A DNA stretch of 64,000 bases from Vibrio scophthalmi LMG 19158 (GTDB lineage: Bacteria > Pseudomonadota > Gammaproteobacteria > Enterobacterales > Vibrionaceae), in the NCBI RefSeq assembly GCF_000222585.1, contig NZ_AFWE01000213.1, positions 1-64,000 on the forward strand. The letters are read 5' to 3'. The translations under genes were made by a program, and so were the position numbers. Below the pieces are notes generated by a model, which saw nothing but the letters and a program-made list of their open reading frames with translations, had not been told where the DNA came from and ran no database searches. This document shows, piece after piece, positions 8,632-17,821 of this stretch (position 1 is its first letter; each line of letters starts with the position of its first letter).

Positions 8632-9070
8632 TTGAACGTCCTGCACCTTTACGTTTCTTACGTCGTGTTTCTAGTAGTTCACCATGTCGACCAATAAAGG
8701 CCTCCATCCACGCTTGGATAGGTAAAGGCATGTCATTCGACAACACCAAATAGTCACCATCCATAAATTGCGCTGCGACGCTCTGAGACGCCGTTAACGT
8801 AACAACGTTCACTTCGTCATTACCGTTGAAGTTATCAAGTATTAAGAACAGTTTCGGCTGCTGTGAACTAAGGTTGAAACGGTAATCGGTGCGCTCATCG
8901 CGATGCAGTTGCAATAGCGTCAGGCGATCACTTTGTTGTTCAGGTTTAATATTAAACCCCACCAATTCTTGCTGTGTGGTGGTCCACATACCGGTTTTGA
9001 TTTCACGAGCAACCAAATCGCATTCGACTGGCCAAATATCGTCAGTTTTCTCAAGCGTTAAAATGGACAT
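8621..9070 (-). CDS. DUF3305 family protein
   Basis: A 149-residue soluble protein. The segments DIWPVECDLVA, RTDYRFNLSSQQPKLFLIL and MPLPIQAWMEAFIGRHGELLE match the DUF3305 family found in formate dehydrogenase loci. The C terminus is very basic (RRKKRKGAGRS). An AAAGGTGA ribosome-binding site precedes the ATG. It overlaps DUF3306, with which it forms an operon. An assembly or regulatory role for formate dehydrogenase is inferred from context. Confidence 0.85.
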   Translation of the reverse strand: MSILTLEKTDDIWPVECDLVAREIKTGMWTTTQQELVGFNIKPEQQSDRLTLLQLHRDERTDYRFNLSSQQPKLFLILDNFNGNDEVNVVTLTASQSVAAQFMDGDYLVLSNDMPLPIQAWMEAFIGRHGELLETRRKKRKGAGRSNGN

Positions 9071-9116
9071 AGTTCACCTTTGTTTATCGTTATACTGCCA
9101 ACTCATGCGTTGCTTA

Positions 9117-9133
9117 AGCAATATTTGTTCCCG
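9117..9133 (-). promoter_or_regulatory. Candidate sigma-54 promoter of DUF3305-DUF3306
   Basis: The minus strand reads CGGGAACAAATATTGCT: exact GG-N10-GC spacing, a full TTGCT -12 box, and GG plus AC of the -24 box. It ends about 47 bp upstream of the start codon. It is weaker than the fdh and tup promoters because the T before GG is missing. Confidence 0.55.
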
Positions 9134-9305
9134 TTACCTCAAGATGAAACAACTAAATACCCTCTCGCTTTGATATTACGCCGTGTTGAGCGTCTTAGCG
9201 TAATGAAAATCCGCACAATTAGCATTAGAATAAATTCTAGCTGATGACGGCTTAACCTGACAATCTCACACAAATTGCCCTCATCGCATTCATTTAATCA
9301 TAAAT

Positions 9306-9322
9306 GGGGTACAGTAATTGCT
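9306..9322 (+). promoter_or_regulatory. Candidate sigma-54 promoter of fdhD
   Basis: GGGGTACAGTAATTGCT has GG-N10-GC spacing, a TTGCT -12 box and the GGTAC seen in the fdh promoter. It lies about 100 bp upstream of the fdhD start. The -24 box matches only in part. Confidence 0.5.
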
Positions 9323-9422
9323 TAAATGAAAGCATAAGTACGTCAAATTTACGCTTGTAATGACTTTTATCCACCTTGTCTGACATCAGTGTTCAGGCCA
9401 GTGATTAGCAATAGGAACTACC

Positions 9423-10253
9423 GTGGTTAAACCAAATATAATTAAAACCAGTGAAAATCCACTACAAACCATTGAAGTAGAAGTGTATGACGAATACGGT
9501 GAAAAACTGACTAAGCAGATTGCCTGCGAACGCCCTCTTACTGTAATGCTTAATTGGCGTGAAGTGGTTACCTTGATGACGCTTGGTTCGCGCCCAGAGT
9601 CTCTTGTGCTTGGTTACTTAAAGAATCAAAGTTTCCTGTCTGATCCTGCTGCTTTAGAGTCAGTGATCATTGATTGGGAAACCAATTCAGCCGCCGTGAT
9701 CACCAAAGAAAATACCGAACATATTGAAAGCGCACTCAAGAAAAAAACCGTTACCTCTGGTTGTGGCCAGGGCACTATGTACGGCAACGTGATGAAGCAG
9801 CTTGAAAATTACCAAGTACCGCAAACGCCAATTAAACAGTCAGAGATCTATACTGCGCTAGAAGCCTTAACGCATTATAACGACACCTATAAAAAAGCTG
9901 GCGCAGTGCATGGTTGTGCTATTTGCCATGGCGATCAAGTCTTGTCGTTTGTTGAAGATGTAGGCCGCCATAACGCCGTTGATACCCTAGCGGGCGAAAT
10001 GTGGATTAATCAAGACAATGGCGATGGTAAGATTTTCTATACCACCGGCCGTTTAACTTCTGAAATGGTGATCAAAGTGGCGCAGATGGGAATTCCTGTG
10101 TTGTTGTCGCGTTCTGGTGTGACACAAATGGGACTCGATTTAGCACAAAAATTTGGTATCACGACCATTGCACGCGCGAAAGGGTTGCGCTTCCAAGTCT
10201 TTACCGGTGCAGACAAAATTACCTTTGATGTCAAAGGTCAAAGCGACGAATAA
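9423..10253 (+). CDS. fdhD: Formate dehydrogenase accessory sulfurtransferase FdhD
   Basis: A 276-residue FdhD protein. In E. coli FdhD transfers sulfur from IscS to the molybdenum cofactor before it is inserted into formate dehydrogenase. The loop TSGCGQGTMY at about residues 112-121 holds the single cysteine of the sulfur-carrying region. Later family motifs are HGCAICHGD, EDVGRHNAVDTLAG and YTTGRLTSEMV. The start is GTG with AGGAAC upstream. The gene stands alone, divergent from DUF3305-DUF3306. Confidence 0.95.
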   Translation: MVKPNIIKTSENPLQTIEVEVYDEYGEKLTKQIACERPLTVMLNWREVVTLMTLGSRPESLVLGYLKNQSFLSDPAALESVIIDWETNSAAVITKENTEHIESALKKKTVTSGCGQGTMYGNVMKQLENYQVPQTPIKQSEIYTALEALTHYNDTYKKAGAVHGCAICHGDQVLSFVEDVGRHNAVDTLAGEMWINQDNGDGKIFYTTGRLTSEMVIKVAQMGIPVLLSRSGVTQMGLDLAQKFGITTIARAKGLRFQVFTGADKITFDVKGQSDE

Positions 10254-10278
10254 CCTCCCTATTTTGAACGCATTCCAA

Positions 10279-10307
10279 CAAAAGCCCCAGTAAAGCTGGG
10301 GCTTTTT
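10279..10307 (+). terminator. Terminator of fdhD
   Basis: AAAGCCCCAG and CTGGGGCTTTTT form a 10-bp stem with a 5-base loop followed by a T run, 26 bp after the fdhD stop. Confidence 0.9.
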
Positions 10308-10437
10308 GATTTCTCTTACGAGTTGCAAAACCTTTCTGCACTGCTATTAGTTTAATATCCGCTTACCACAAATTTCACTGCCACAGTGAGCCATAAAACA
10401 AAGCGGTCCTTAAACGTCATCAGCTAGGGAGGTGTCT

Positions 10438-12327
10438 ATGTCTCAGTCACCAAGTATTTTGCGCGCTCTAAATGGAATTAGCATCCGTGCTAAATTAATC
10501 TTACTTAATGCCATATTGATTCTTGGGGTCATCAGCTATGGCCTATTCGAACAATACAGTCTCAACAACCTACATGAATTAGAGTTAGCATCAGTAGAAA
10601 ATACCGCTGCTGAAGTGGATCTTCTCACTCTACGCCGCCACGAAAAAGATTTTCTCGCTCGTCACGAGCTTAAATATCACACTCGCTTTAATGAGACATT
10701 TACTCGCCTAATGACACGTTTGAATGACCTCGAATCCCGCATCAAACAGCATGGCCTTCAACTCAACGATCGCATGACCGTCATTCGCGATACGCTTACC
10801 GGTTATCAAAGCAAATTTACTCAGTTGGTCAATCAAATTGAAGCTATCGATTCGCAAAGTAATCCCAACTCTCTGATTGCTAGGTTACAAACCGCCCGTG
10901 AGGCGCTCAAAAAGAGCGTTGTTTCACTCGATAACCTACAAGCTAAGGTTGCCCTCTCATCAGTACTTGAGAATGACTTTAAGTATTTAGGAAAACCCAG
11001 TGAACAAGCCGAGTTGGATTTGTCGCAACATCTGCAACGTTTCCATCAAACTTATGCTCGTCATCCTTCATTGAGCATTGCTTTTGATGATTATCAACAA
11101 GCATTGGTTAACTTGTTTAACAGTTACAATACGCTAGGTCTTACACCGAGTGAAGGCTTGAGAGGTGAACTACGTAGTAACGTTCATCAGACAGAAGCTG
11201 AGATTCTTGCCTTGCAAACTGAAATTGAAATCGCAATTAACGAAGCGTCTGATAAAACAAAAATGCAATTACACCTTTTTGGTGCAGGTCTCGCCTTTGT
11301 CATTTCCGCTCTGCTAATGATGATTGGCCGCAGTGTGCTTAATCGGATACGAGACATTAATTTCATGATGCGTGATATTGCGAGTGGCAATGGTGACTTA
11401 ACCGCGAGAATGAATGCCGAAGGCAACGATGAACTCGCGCAGTTAGCCAACTCGTTTGATAGCTTTATTTCCAAGTTACATGGGTTGATCAAAGATGTGG
11501 CGAACGTAAAGAATGTTCTTAACCAAAGTTCTCTTGAAAGTGAGCAAGCAGCGTCTAACAGCATTAATAATGCCGAGCAGCAGAAGGCTGAGTCTGAATC
11601 TGTCGCAACCGCGGTCAATGAACTAGTACAAACCAGCAATGAAATCACCAGTAATATTGAACATGCCGCCAGTAATGCCTCGCGCATGAAAGAAGAGTCA
11701 CATCGAGCACTCGAAATCACCCACAATGCAAGTGGCAGTATGCAGAATCTCGCCAACGACATCGCCAACTCTCAAAGCTTGATTGAGCAGTTAGAAGAGC
11801 AAAGTCGCGAGATCAATTCAGTGATCTCGACCATTCAAGGCATTGCTGAACAAACCAACCTACTCGCGTTAAATGCTGCGATTGAAGCGGCACGTGCTGG
11901 TGAGTATGGCCGTGGTTTTGCGGTGGTGGCCGATGAAGTTCGTGACCTTTCGATGAAGACGGATAACTCTACCCGCCAAATTGAATCGACCATCAGTAAT
12001 CTTACCGACCGTATCCATAGTACAGTGCGCATCATGTCGGACAGCCAACTGCAAGCTGAGTCGACCAAGCAAGACACTTTATTGGTCGTCGACGCAATTG
12101 ATAGCGTGAATCAGCAAATTGAAGATTTGTTTAATATGAATGCGCAAATCGCGACCGCCTCTGAAGAGCAATCGATGGTATCAGCTGAAATTGATCGTAA
12201 CATCACTCAAATTGCCAACCTTGCCAATGATACGCATCGCGAAGTTCAAGGTTCGGTTACTTGTAGTAAACAGGTCAGTGAAGTGAGCTTAAAACTGGAT
12301 GCGATTGTGGCTCAATTTCGCTATTAA
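10438..12327 (+). CDS. Methyl-accepting chemotaxis protein
   Basis: A chemoreceptor of about 629 residues. TM1 is at about 18-38, then a long helical periplasmic sensor domain (about 40-280, HBM-like in its repeated E/K/L/Q helices), TM2 at about 281-301, a HAMP domain (about 302-355) and a cytoplasmic signalling hairpin. The tip [20 protein letters not shown] is typical. No C-terminal CheR-binding pentapeptide is present. I chose ATG 10438 over GTG 10432 because AGGGAGG (10426-10432) is 5 bp before the ATG but overlaps the GTG. The ligand cannot be read from sequence. Confidence 0.93.
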   Translation: MSQSPSILRALNGISIRAKLILLNAILILGVISYGLFEQYSLNNLHELELASVENTAAEVDLLTLRRHEKDFLARHELKYHTRFNETFTRLMTRLNDLESRIKQHGLQLNDRMTVIRDTLTGYQSKFTQLVNQIEAIDSQSNPNSLIARLQTAREALKKSVVSLDNLQAKVALSSVLENDFKYLGKPSEQAELDLSQHLQRFHQTYARHPSLSIAFDDYQQALVNLFNSYNTLGLTPSEGLRGELRSNVHQTEAEILALQTEIEIAINEASDKTKMQLHLFGAGLAFVISALLMMIGRSVLNRIRDINFMMRDIASGNGDLTARMNAEGNDELAQLANSFDSFISKLHGLIKDVANVKNVLNQSSLESEQAASNSINNAEQQKAESESVATAVNELVQTSNEITSNIEHAASNASRMKEESHRALEITHNASGSMQNLANDIANSQSLIEQLEEQSREINSVISTIQGIAEQTNLLALNAAIEAARAGEYGRGFAVVADEVRDLSMKTDNSTRQIESTISNLTDRIHSTVRIMSDSQLQAESTKQDTLLVVDAIDSVNQQIEDLFNMNAQIATASEEQSMVSAEIDRNITQIANLANDTHREVQGSVTCSKQVSEVSLKLDAIVAQFRY

Positions 12328-12434
12328 CCGAACCCTTGTGATGTGACATCTTCGTTTGGATTAATCGCTTAGCTTATCTGCTAGGTAAAATTGGGTAATA
12401 TTCACAAATTCACATAACTACGCAGTAAGTTAGC

Positions 12435-12471
12435 AAAAACCCCGGGTTAGTAATTCTAACTCGGGGTTTTT
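12435..12471. terminator. Bidirectional terminator between the chemoreceptor and ybiT
   Basis: AAAAACCCCGGGTTAG (12435-12450) pairs with CTAACTCGGGGTTTTT (12456-12471) with one mismatch. T runs lie on both sides, between two convergent genes. Confidence 0.9.
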
Positions 12472-12521
12472 ATGCATTTTTTGTTTAGCCTTGCTAGACA
12501 GCAAGGCTAATAAAATGTCAT

Positions 12522-14114
12522 TTACGCATCGATACCACGGTGTTTTTGGTATTCTGCATAAGTTCCACGGAAATCGTGGATCTTACCATCACGGATCTCA
12601 AGGATACGAGTTGCTAGTGAGTCTACGAAGATACGGTCGTGCGATACAAAGAACAAAGTACCTTTGTATTCTTCAAGAGCCGTGTTTAGCGCTTCAATCG
12701 ATTCCATATCCATGTGGTTGGTTGGTTCATCCATTAGCAGCATGTTTGGTTTGTGCATCATTAGCTTACCAAGCAGCATACGACCTTGCTCACCACCAGA
12801 CAGTACTTTTACTGACTTCTTGATGTCATCTTGGCCAAACAACATACGACCTAGGAAACCACGAACGACTTGCTCGTCGTCGCCTTCTTGGCGCCATTGC
12901 CCCATCCAATCCGTTAGGTTTAGATCTTCTGCAAAGTCATGAGCATGATCCTGCGCGTAGTAACCAATGTTGGCATTTTCAGACCATTTGAACTCACCGC
13001 TGCGTGGTTCTAATACACCTGCGAGTGTGTTCAATAGCGTTGTTTTACCCACGCCGTTCTCACCGATGATCGCAACACGCTCACCCACTTCGAAAATTGC
13101 ATCAAAGTTGCTGAACAGATCTTCATCAAAGCCTTGTGTCAAACCTTCCACGTTCAGTGCGTTACGGAATAGTTCTTTAGACTGTTCAAAACGAATGAAT
13201 GGGTTTTGACGGCTTGATGCTTTAACTTCATCAAGTTGAATCTTATCAATTTGTTTTGCACGTGATGTTGCTTGTTTTGCTTTCGATGCGTTTGCAGAGA
13301 AACGTGCAACGAACGTTTGCAGTTCAGCAATTTGTGCTTTTTTCTTCGCGTTGTCAGACAGTAGACGTGTACGTGCTTGCGTTGCCGCTGTCATGTACTC
13401 ATCGTAGTTACCTGGGTAAACGCGCAATTCACCGTAATCCAAGTCAGCCATGTGGGTACATACTGAGTTTAGGAAGTGACGGTCATGCGAGATGATGATC
13501 ATGGTGCAGTTACGTTGGTTTAGTGTATCTTCCAACCAACCGATTGTGTCCATGTCCAAGTTGTTCGTTGGTTCGTCTAGTAGCATGATGTGTGGGTCAG
13601 CAAATAGAACCTGAGCCAATAGTACACGCAGTTTCCAACCAGGAGCGACTTCGCTCATTAGGCCGAAATGTTGCTCTAGAGGAATACCTACTGCAAGAAG
13701 AAGTTCGCCTGCTTTAGACTCAGCCATGTAGCCGTCCATTTCAGCAAATTCAACTTCAAGATCGGCCACTTTCATACCGTCTTCTTCACTCATTTCTGGC
13801 AAAGAGTAGATACGGTCACGCTCTTGTTTTACTGCCCAAAGCTCTTTGTAGCCCATGATCACAGTGTCGATTACTGTGAATTCTTCATAAGCAAACTGAT
13901 CCTGGTTTAGCTTTGCTACACGCTCGTTTGGATCGTAGCTTACGTTACCTGCGCTTTGCTCTAACTCGCCGCTCAGGATTTTCATAAAGGTCGATTTACC
14001 ACAGCCGTTCGCGCCGATAAGACCGTAACGGTTCCCCTCGCCAAACTTAACCGAGATGTTTTCAAAAAGTGGCTTAGCGCCAAACTGCATGGTGATATTC
14101 GCTGTGGAGATCAA
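12522..14114 (-). CDS. ybiT: ABC-F family ATPase YbiT
   Basis: A 530-residue soluble tandem-ATPase protein, the same length as E. coli YbiT. The first nucleotide domain has GANGCGKST and [10 protein letters not shown], the second [18 protein letters not shown] and [12 protein letters not shown] charged linker lies at about 240-300. ABC-F proteins act on ribosomes in translation and have no membrane domain. The predicted start is TTG (TTG-ATC-TCC-ACA) with a short AGG upstream, and the N terminus lines up with E. coli YbiT there. Single-gene unit. Confidence 0.93.
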   Translation of the reverse strand: MISTANITMQFGAKPLFENISVKFGEGNRYGLIGANGCGKSTFMKILSGELEQSAGNVSYDPNERVAKLNQDQFAYEEFTVIDTVIMGYKELWAVKQERDRIYSLPEMSEEDGMKVADLEVEFAEMDGYMAESKAGELLLAVGIPLEQHFGLMSEVAPGWKLRVLLAQVLFADPHIMLLDEPTNNLDMDTIGWLEDTLNQRNCTMIIISHDRHFLNSVCTHMADLDYGELRVYPGNYDEYMTAATQARTRLLSDNAKKKAQIAELQTFVARFSANASKAKQATSRAKQIDKIQLDEVKASSRQNPFIRFEQSKELFRNALNVEGLTQGFDEDLFSNFDAIFEVGERVAIIGENGVGKTTLLNTLAGVLEPRSGEFKWSENANIGYYAQDHAHDFAEDLNLTDWMGQWRQEGDDEQVVRGFLGRMLFGQDDIKKSVKVLSGGEQGRMLLGKLMMHKPNMLLMDEPTNHMDMESIEALNTALEEYKGTLFFVSHDRIFVDSLATRILEIRDGKIHDFRGTYAEYQKHRGIDA

Positions 14115-14200
14115 AACCTGTATCCTAATTCGTCAAAAAACCGCGCAACGTTACTTATAAAGTCCTCTAACTGCAAGTGTTGATTTCAGTTTCGCCTCAT

Positions 14201-14395
14201 TTAAGAGCCGACCCGTTCTTCGAACCACACTTTAAAGAACTCAATAAACTTATGTACCTTTACTGGGGTATGTTCTCGCTCGGGATAAACAAGACTCACT
14301 GTAAGTGCACCATCATCATATTGTGGCAGCAAAACCTCGATTTGTGGCCAGTAGCGGTGCTTTTTTCTGACACTCCTCTGACATTTGTCATTAGT
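14201..14395 (-). pseudogene. 3' remnant of a LysR-family regulator gene
   Basis: On the minus strand an open frame without a start encodes the end of a LysR effector domain: IEVLLPQYDDGALTVSLVYP, then about 30 residues ending FEERVGS and a TAA (14201-14203). This is the usual C terminus of the family, where the last effector strand and helix follow LVYP. The DNA-binding domain and most of the sensor domain are missing. The break falls next to the promoter region of the gene at 14494. Confidence 0.75.
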
Positions 14396-14493
14396 TAGCC
14401 AATAAACTTCGTTCCCCTCCTTTGTCTAGCGGAAAGACCTATTCCGTTAAAACAACTACAATAATTCCTAGATAATTAATTTAAGAGATAACT

Positions 14494-16839
14494 ATGCGTT
14501 TTAATTTACGCTGTTTGTTGTTCATCAGTCTGGTAATGGCTTGGCCAGCGCTGGCGAACAATGACTATGGCTTTCAATCTCAACCTCAACGTTCGCCAGT
14601 AGCTGATGAGATTGCTCAACAAATTTCAGCCCTGCCAGAACCTTTGTTTATGTCAGGCAAAGACAAACGCCAAGTAAATATCTTGCTGGCGAAAGTATTG
14701 CGTGTCCAACGCGAGCAAATTGCAACTTTCGACAAGCAGTTGGTGGCTCACCGTAAAGACAGCTCTCCACAAACATGGTCTGATATTCAGAACAGTTACT
14801 TTACGTTGACTAGCTTAAACCAAAGTAAAGAAGCGTTGTTGGCGCTGACGAACCCTGCTAATCGAGATCGACTTACTGGTTTTGGCCCATACGGTGTGAC
14901 GCAATTTAAACAAGAATGGCAACTGACAAAGCTCAATGCGGAATACATCGTTTATTTCCAAATTCGCAGTTTTAAAGCACTGATTAAAGACATCTTCATC
15001 TCGCCAATTCCTGTCATTTGGGCAGCATTCAAGGTCTTGTTTATCTACTTTGGCTTAGTATGGTGGTTGGCAAACAGTAAACGATTGATCGACCTCTTTC
15101 GCGTTAGCCAATTGGAGAACAATAATAAGCCGCCATTTTGGGTTCGGATTGTTTGGTACATTAGCCGCGCCCATCGTGCGATCGCGTGGTTAATTGCGAT
15201 TACGCTATCGTTACGCGTACTTTCACAGATCCCTAGCCTACAGCATTTAATCTTCCTTGAGATATTCACTTGGTGGGTGCTCGGTGGTTCCATCGCCATC
15301 AGCTTTATTTTGGAGTTTGCCTACCGCAACAGCCGCACCTCATCACGCGCGGTGATCGCTTTACGCCTGTCAACCATTCGTCGTTACGTGTGGAGCATCA
15401 TCATTGCCGGTGTGATCATGCAGATTTCAATTCGCACCTTAGGTAAAGGCACCATTTATAGCTGGATCTACAGTGCGCTGTTTTTCTGGTTTGTATTAGT
15501 TACTATCTCAATTTTACGCTTATGGCGTGAAAAGGTATTTGAGTCACTCAACGACTATTCTGATCGCCCGGTTTGGGTTACTTGGGCGATCAATCGTCAA
15601 CATACCGTGGTGGTCAATATTGCCGCAACGGCAATTGGGGTTGTTTGGCTGACGATTGAAAGTGCCAAACATCGTTTAATGTCATTGCTTTCACGCTCTA
15701 CATTATTTAGCCAGGCTTTGGCTTACCTATTCCGTATCGAAGTAGCAAAACAGTCCGACATCGATAAATGTCAGCATCATCTTGTGCGTATTAAAGGTGA
15801 ACAGGTATTCGAGTACGTACTGCCGGGTAGTATGGACAGCACACTCATCGATTATGCGACTGACGAAGTTAAACAGCTTTCCCGCTACCTGATGTCGGAT
15901 AATCCGGCGATCTGTGTTGTCTCTGGAGAGCGCGGCATTGGTTCGACAACGCTGCTTAACAGCATGCTAAATAAAGTATCTAACGCAGAACCGATTTATT
16001 TAAGCTGCCCATATTCCGGTTATAGCGGCCTTCTAGCCCAGTTAGCGCTCAGTCTTGGCCTTGATGAAGAATCGAGTGAGATCCAGATCCTCGCTTATCT
16101 GCGTAAAAGTGAGACCACTTACCTCATTGCAATAGATAATGCCCATCGCCTCGTCAAACCAATGGTTGGCGGCTTGAGCGATTTGATCCGCGTGACGAAC
16201 TTATTGCGTCGTTCAAAGAAGAATCACCGTGTGGTGCTATCGATTGTGAAATCAAGCTGGCGCTTTGTCGACCGCGCTCGTGGTGAACGATTATTGTTTG
16301 ATTTGGTCTGCTTCCTTCCTCGCTGGAATGAAAAACAGATTGGTCAACTGCTTGATAGCCGCATCAACAAGGATCTTGAAAAGCCATTATCGTTTGAAGG
16401 GCTCGTCGTACCTAAGCAATGGGACCAAGACGAAATGAGTGAAGAAGAGCGTGCGAAACAAGGTTTCTACCGTATTCTTTGGCACTATTCAGATGGCAAC
16501 CCAACGGTGGCATTGCGCTTCTTCCGTCTGTCTATCAATCGTAACAAAGAAACTGATCAAGCGGTCGTTCGTCTATTCCACGCGCCTGAATCACAAGAAC
16601 TAGAGAACATGCCAAAGCCGATGCTCGCGGTTCTGCGCTCTATAGTACAACTTGAAATCGCCTCGCCAGAAATCTTATCCGATTGTACTCAGCTGAGTAT
16701 TGCCGAAATCACGGGTATTTTGCGCTACTTCCAAAGCCGTGGTTACATCGAGTGGAGTGAAGATCAAGCGCGAGTCTCGGATCACTGGTTCCGTCACATT
16801 ACGAACGTTCTCGACCGTCAACATCTTTTGGTGAAGTAG
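14494..16839 (+). CDS. Membrane protein with degenerate P-loop ATPase domain
   Basis: A 781-residue protein, not recognised as a named family. It has a signal peptide (1-21, cut near ALA-NN), a periplasmic helical region (to about 160), five to six membrane segments (about 170-400) and a cytoplasmic ATPase-like domain from about 440. The P-loop reads SGERGIGSTTL from residue 477: Ser484 stands where the Walker lysine is expected. The Walker B-like segment TYLIAIDNAH has Asp-Asn instead of Asp-Glu. The C terminus resembles a winged helix. The architecture suggests a STAND or ExeA-like signalling ATPase fixed in the membrane. The stop is 1 bp before the next gene, so it is co-translated with the MscS channel. 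Confidence 0.8.
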   Translation: MRFNLRCLLFISLVMAWPALANNDYGFQSQPQRSPVADEIAQQISALPEPLFMSGKDKRQVNILLAKVLRVQREQIATFDKQLVAHRKDSSPQTWSDIQNSYFTLTSLNQSKEALLALTNPANRDRLTGFGPYGVTQFKQEWQLTKLNAEYIVYFQIRSFKALIKDIFISPIPVIWAAFKVLFIYFGLVWWLANSKRLIDLFRVSQLENNNKPPFWVRIVWYISRAHRAIAWLIAITLSLRVLSQIPSLQHLIFLEIFTWWVLGGSIAISFILEFAYRNSRTSSRAVIALRLSTIRRYVWSIIIAGVIMQISIRTLGKGTIYSWIYSALFFWFVLVTISILRLWREKVFESLNDYSDRPVWVTWAINRQHTVVVNIAATAIGVVWLTIESAKHRLMSLLSRSTLFSQALAYLFRIEVAKQSDIDKCQHHLVRIKGEQVFEYVLPGSMDSTLIDYATDEVKQLSRYLMSDNPAICVVSGERGIGSTTLLNSMLNKVSNAEPIYLSCPYSGYSGLLAQLALSLGLDEESSEIQILAYLRKSETTYLIAIDNAHRLVKPMVGGLSDLIRVTNLLRRSKKNHRVVLSIVKSSWRFVDRARGERLLFDLVCFLPRWNEKQIGQLLDSRINKDLEKPLSFEGLVVPKQWDQDEMSEEERAKQGFYRILWHYSDGNPTVALRFFRLSINRNKETDQAVVRLFHAPESQELENMPKPMLAVLRSIVQLEIASPEILSDCTQLSIAEITGILRYFQSRGYIEWSEDQARVSDHWFRHITNVLDRQHLLVK

Positions 16840-16840
16840 T

Positions 16841-17719
16841 ATGAAAAGATTAATAATCCTACTGTTTATTGGCTTTGCTGCCTTACCGTGTTTTGCAACG
16901 GAAGAAATCGCTAATGTAGAAAACATATCTAAGATCGCCAGCCTAGTACGTTGGAGTGGTGTATTCTTCTCGTTGTTCGTGATTGCTGGTGCATGGCTAT
17001 TGCTCAAATTCATGAGTTCAATGGTTGAAAGCTTCGGTAGTCAATTTGTTCAATACCGTATGTTGCTGCAAAAACTGCAATCCTTTACTCAGTTCTTTAT
17101 CTACATGAGTACGGGTATTGTGGTGTTTATGATGAGCTTCCGCATCAACGACCAAATACTCGCATTGATTGGTGGTACGTTAGCCGTTTCGGTTGGTTTT
17201 GCATTAAAAGACCTGGCCGCTTCATTCATCGCAGGTATCACGGTAATGGTTGATCGCCCATTCCAAGTTGGTGACCGCGTCACCTTTGAAGGCAATTACG
17301 GTGATATCATTACCATTGGTCTACGTTCAGTACGTATGCGCACATTAACCGATGACATCATCACCATTCCGAACAACAAATTCTTAAATGAAGTGGTGGT
17401 CAGCGGCAACTATGGCGCACTCGATATGCAGGTCGTGATCCCCTTCTACGTCGGTATGAATGAAGACATTACCCTCGCCCGTGATTTGATCCAAGAGGCG
17501 GCCTCTTCAAGTCGTTATATTCACCTACCTAAACCGGTGACCGTATTAGTGAAACAAACCATCACTGATAACTACTTAGCAATTCAGTTAACTTGTAAAG
17601 CATATGTCGTCGATACCGCATATGAGAAGTTGTTTGAAACCGACATTACTTTGCGCGTAATGAAAGAGTTTAGAAAACACAATATCAACCCACCGAAAAT
17701 TGCGGTTAACGCCAGTTAA
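16841..17719 (+). CDS. MscS-family mechanosensitive channel
   Basis: A 292-residue small-conductance channel. It has an N-terminal signal-like helix (1-20), TM helices at about 32-58 and 82-110, the pore helix region with IGGTLAVSVGFALKDLAASF at about 110-130, and the family signature DRPFQVGDRVTFEG at the start of the cytoplasmic beta domain. The C-terminal alpha/beta domain is complete. It follows the membrane ATPase-like gene after one base, which is unusual for MscS genes and suggests the two proteins work together. Confidence 0.9.
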   Translation: MKRLIILLFIGFAALPCFATEEIANVENISKIASLVRWSGVFFSLFVIAGAWLLLKFMSSMVESFGSQFVQYRMLLQKLQSFTQFFIYMSTGIVVFMMSFRINDQILALIGGTLAVSVGFALKDLAASFIAGITVMVDRPFQVGDRVTFEGNYGDIITIGLRSVRMRTLTDDIITIPNNKFLNEVVVSGNYGALDMQVVIPFYVGMNEDITLARDLIQEAASSSRYIHLPKPVTVLVKQTITDNYLAIQLTCKAYVVDTAYEKLFETDITLRVMKEFRKHNINPPKIAVNAS

Positions 17720-17760
17720 TCTCCGCTATCTGCCACGGGTAAGTCCGCTGATAAGCAATA

Positions 17761-17786
17761 AAAAAGCGCCTAATTAGGCGCTTTTT
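17761..17786. terminator. Bidirectional terminator
   Basis: The palindromic AAAAAGCGCCTA and TAGGCGCTTTTT arms, with T runs on both strands, lie between the convergent mscS-like and M66 protease genes. Confidence 0.92.
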
Positions 17787-17821
17787 AACTATGTCAGGAA
17801 TTATCATTAATAAGTTAGTGA

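Larger units (their letters stand above)
9071..9422. other. Divergent promoter region between DUF3305 and fdhD
   Basis: The 352-bp gap carries two GG-N10-GC elements, one facing each gene (9117-9133 minus, 9306-9322 plus). A weak relative of the fdh/tup palindrome, TCACACAAATTGCCCTC, is at 9266-9282. It keeps the central ACAAATTG but not the outer positions. Confidence 0.5.

Noticed and set aside
9257-9282. Full copy of the fdh/tup palindrome at fdhD
   Set aside because: Only the centre ACAAATTG is kept; five defined positions differ, so it is not called as an operator.
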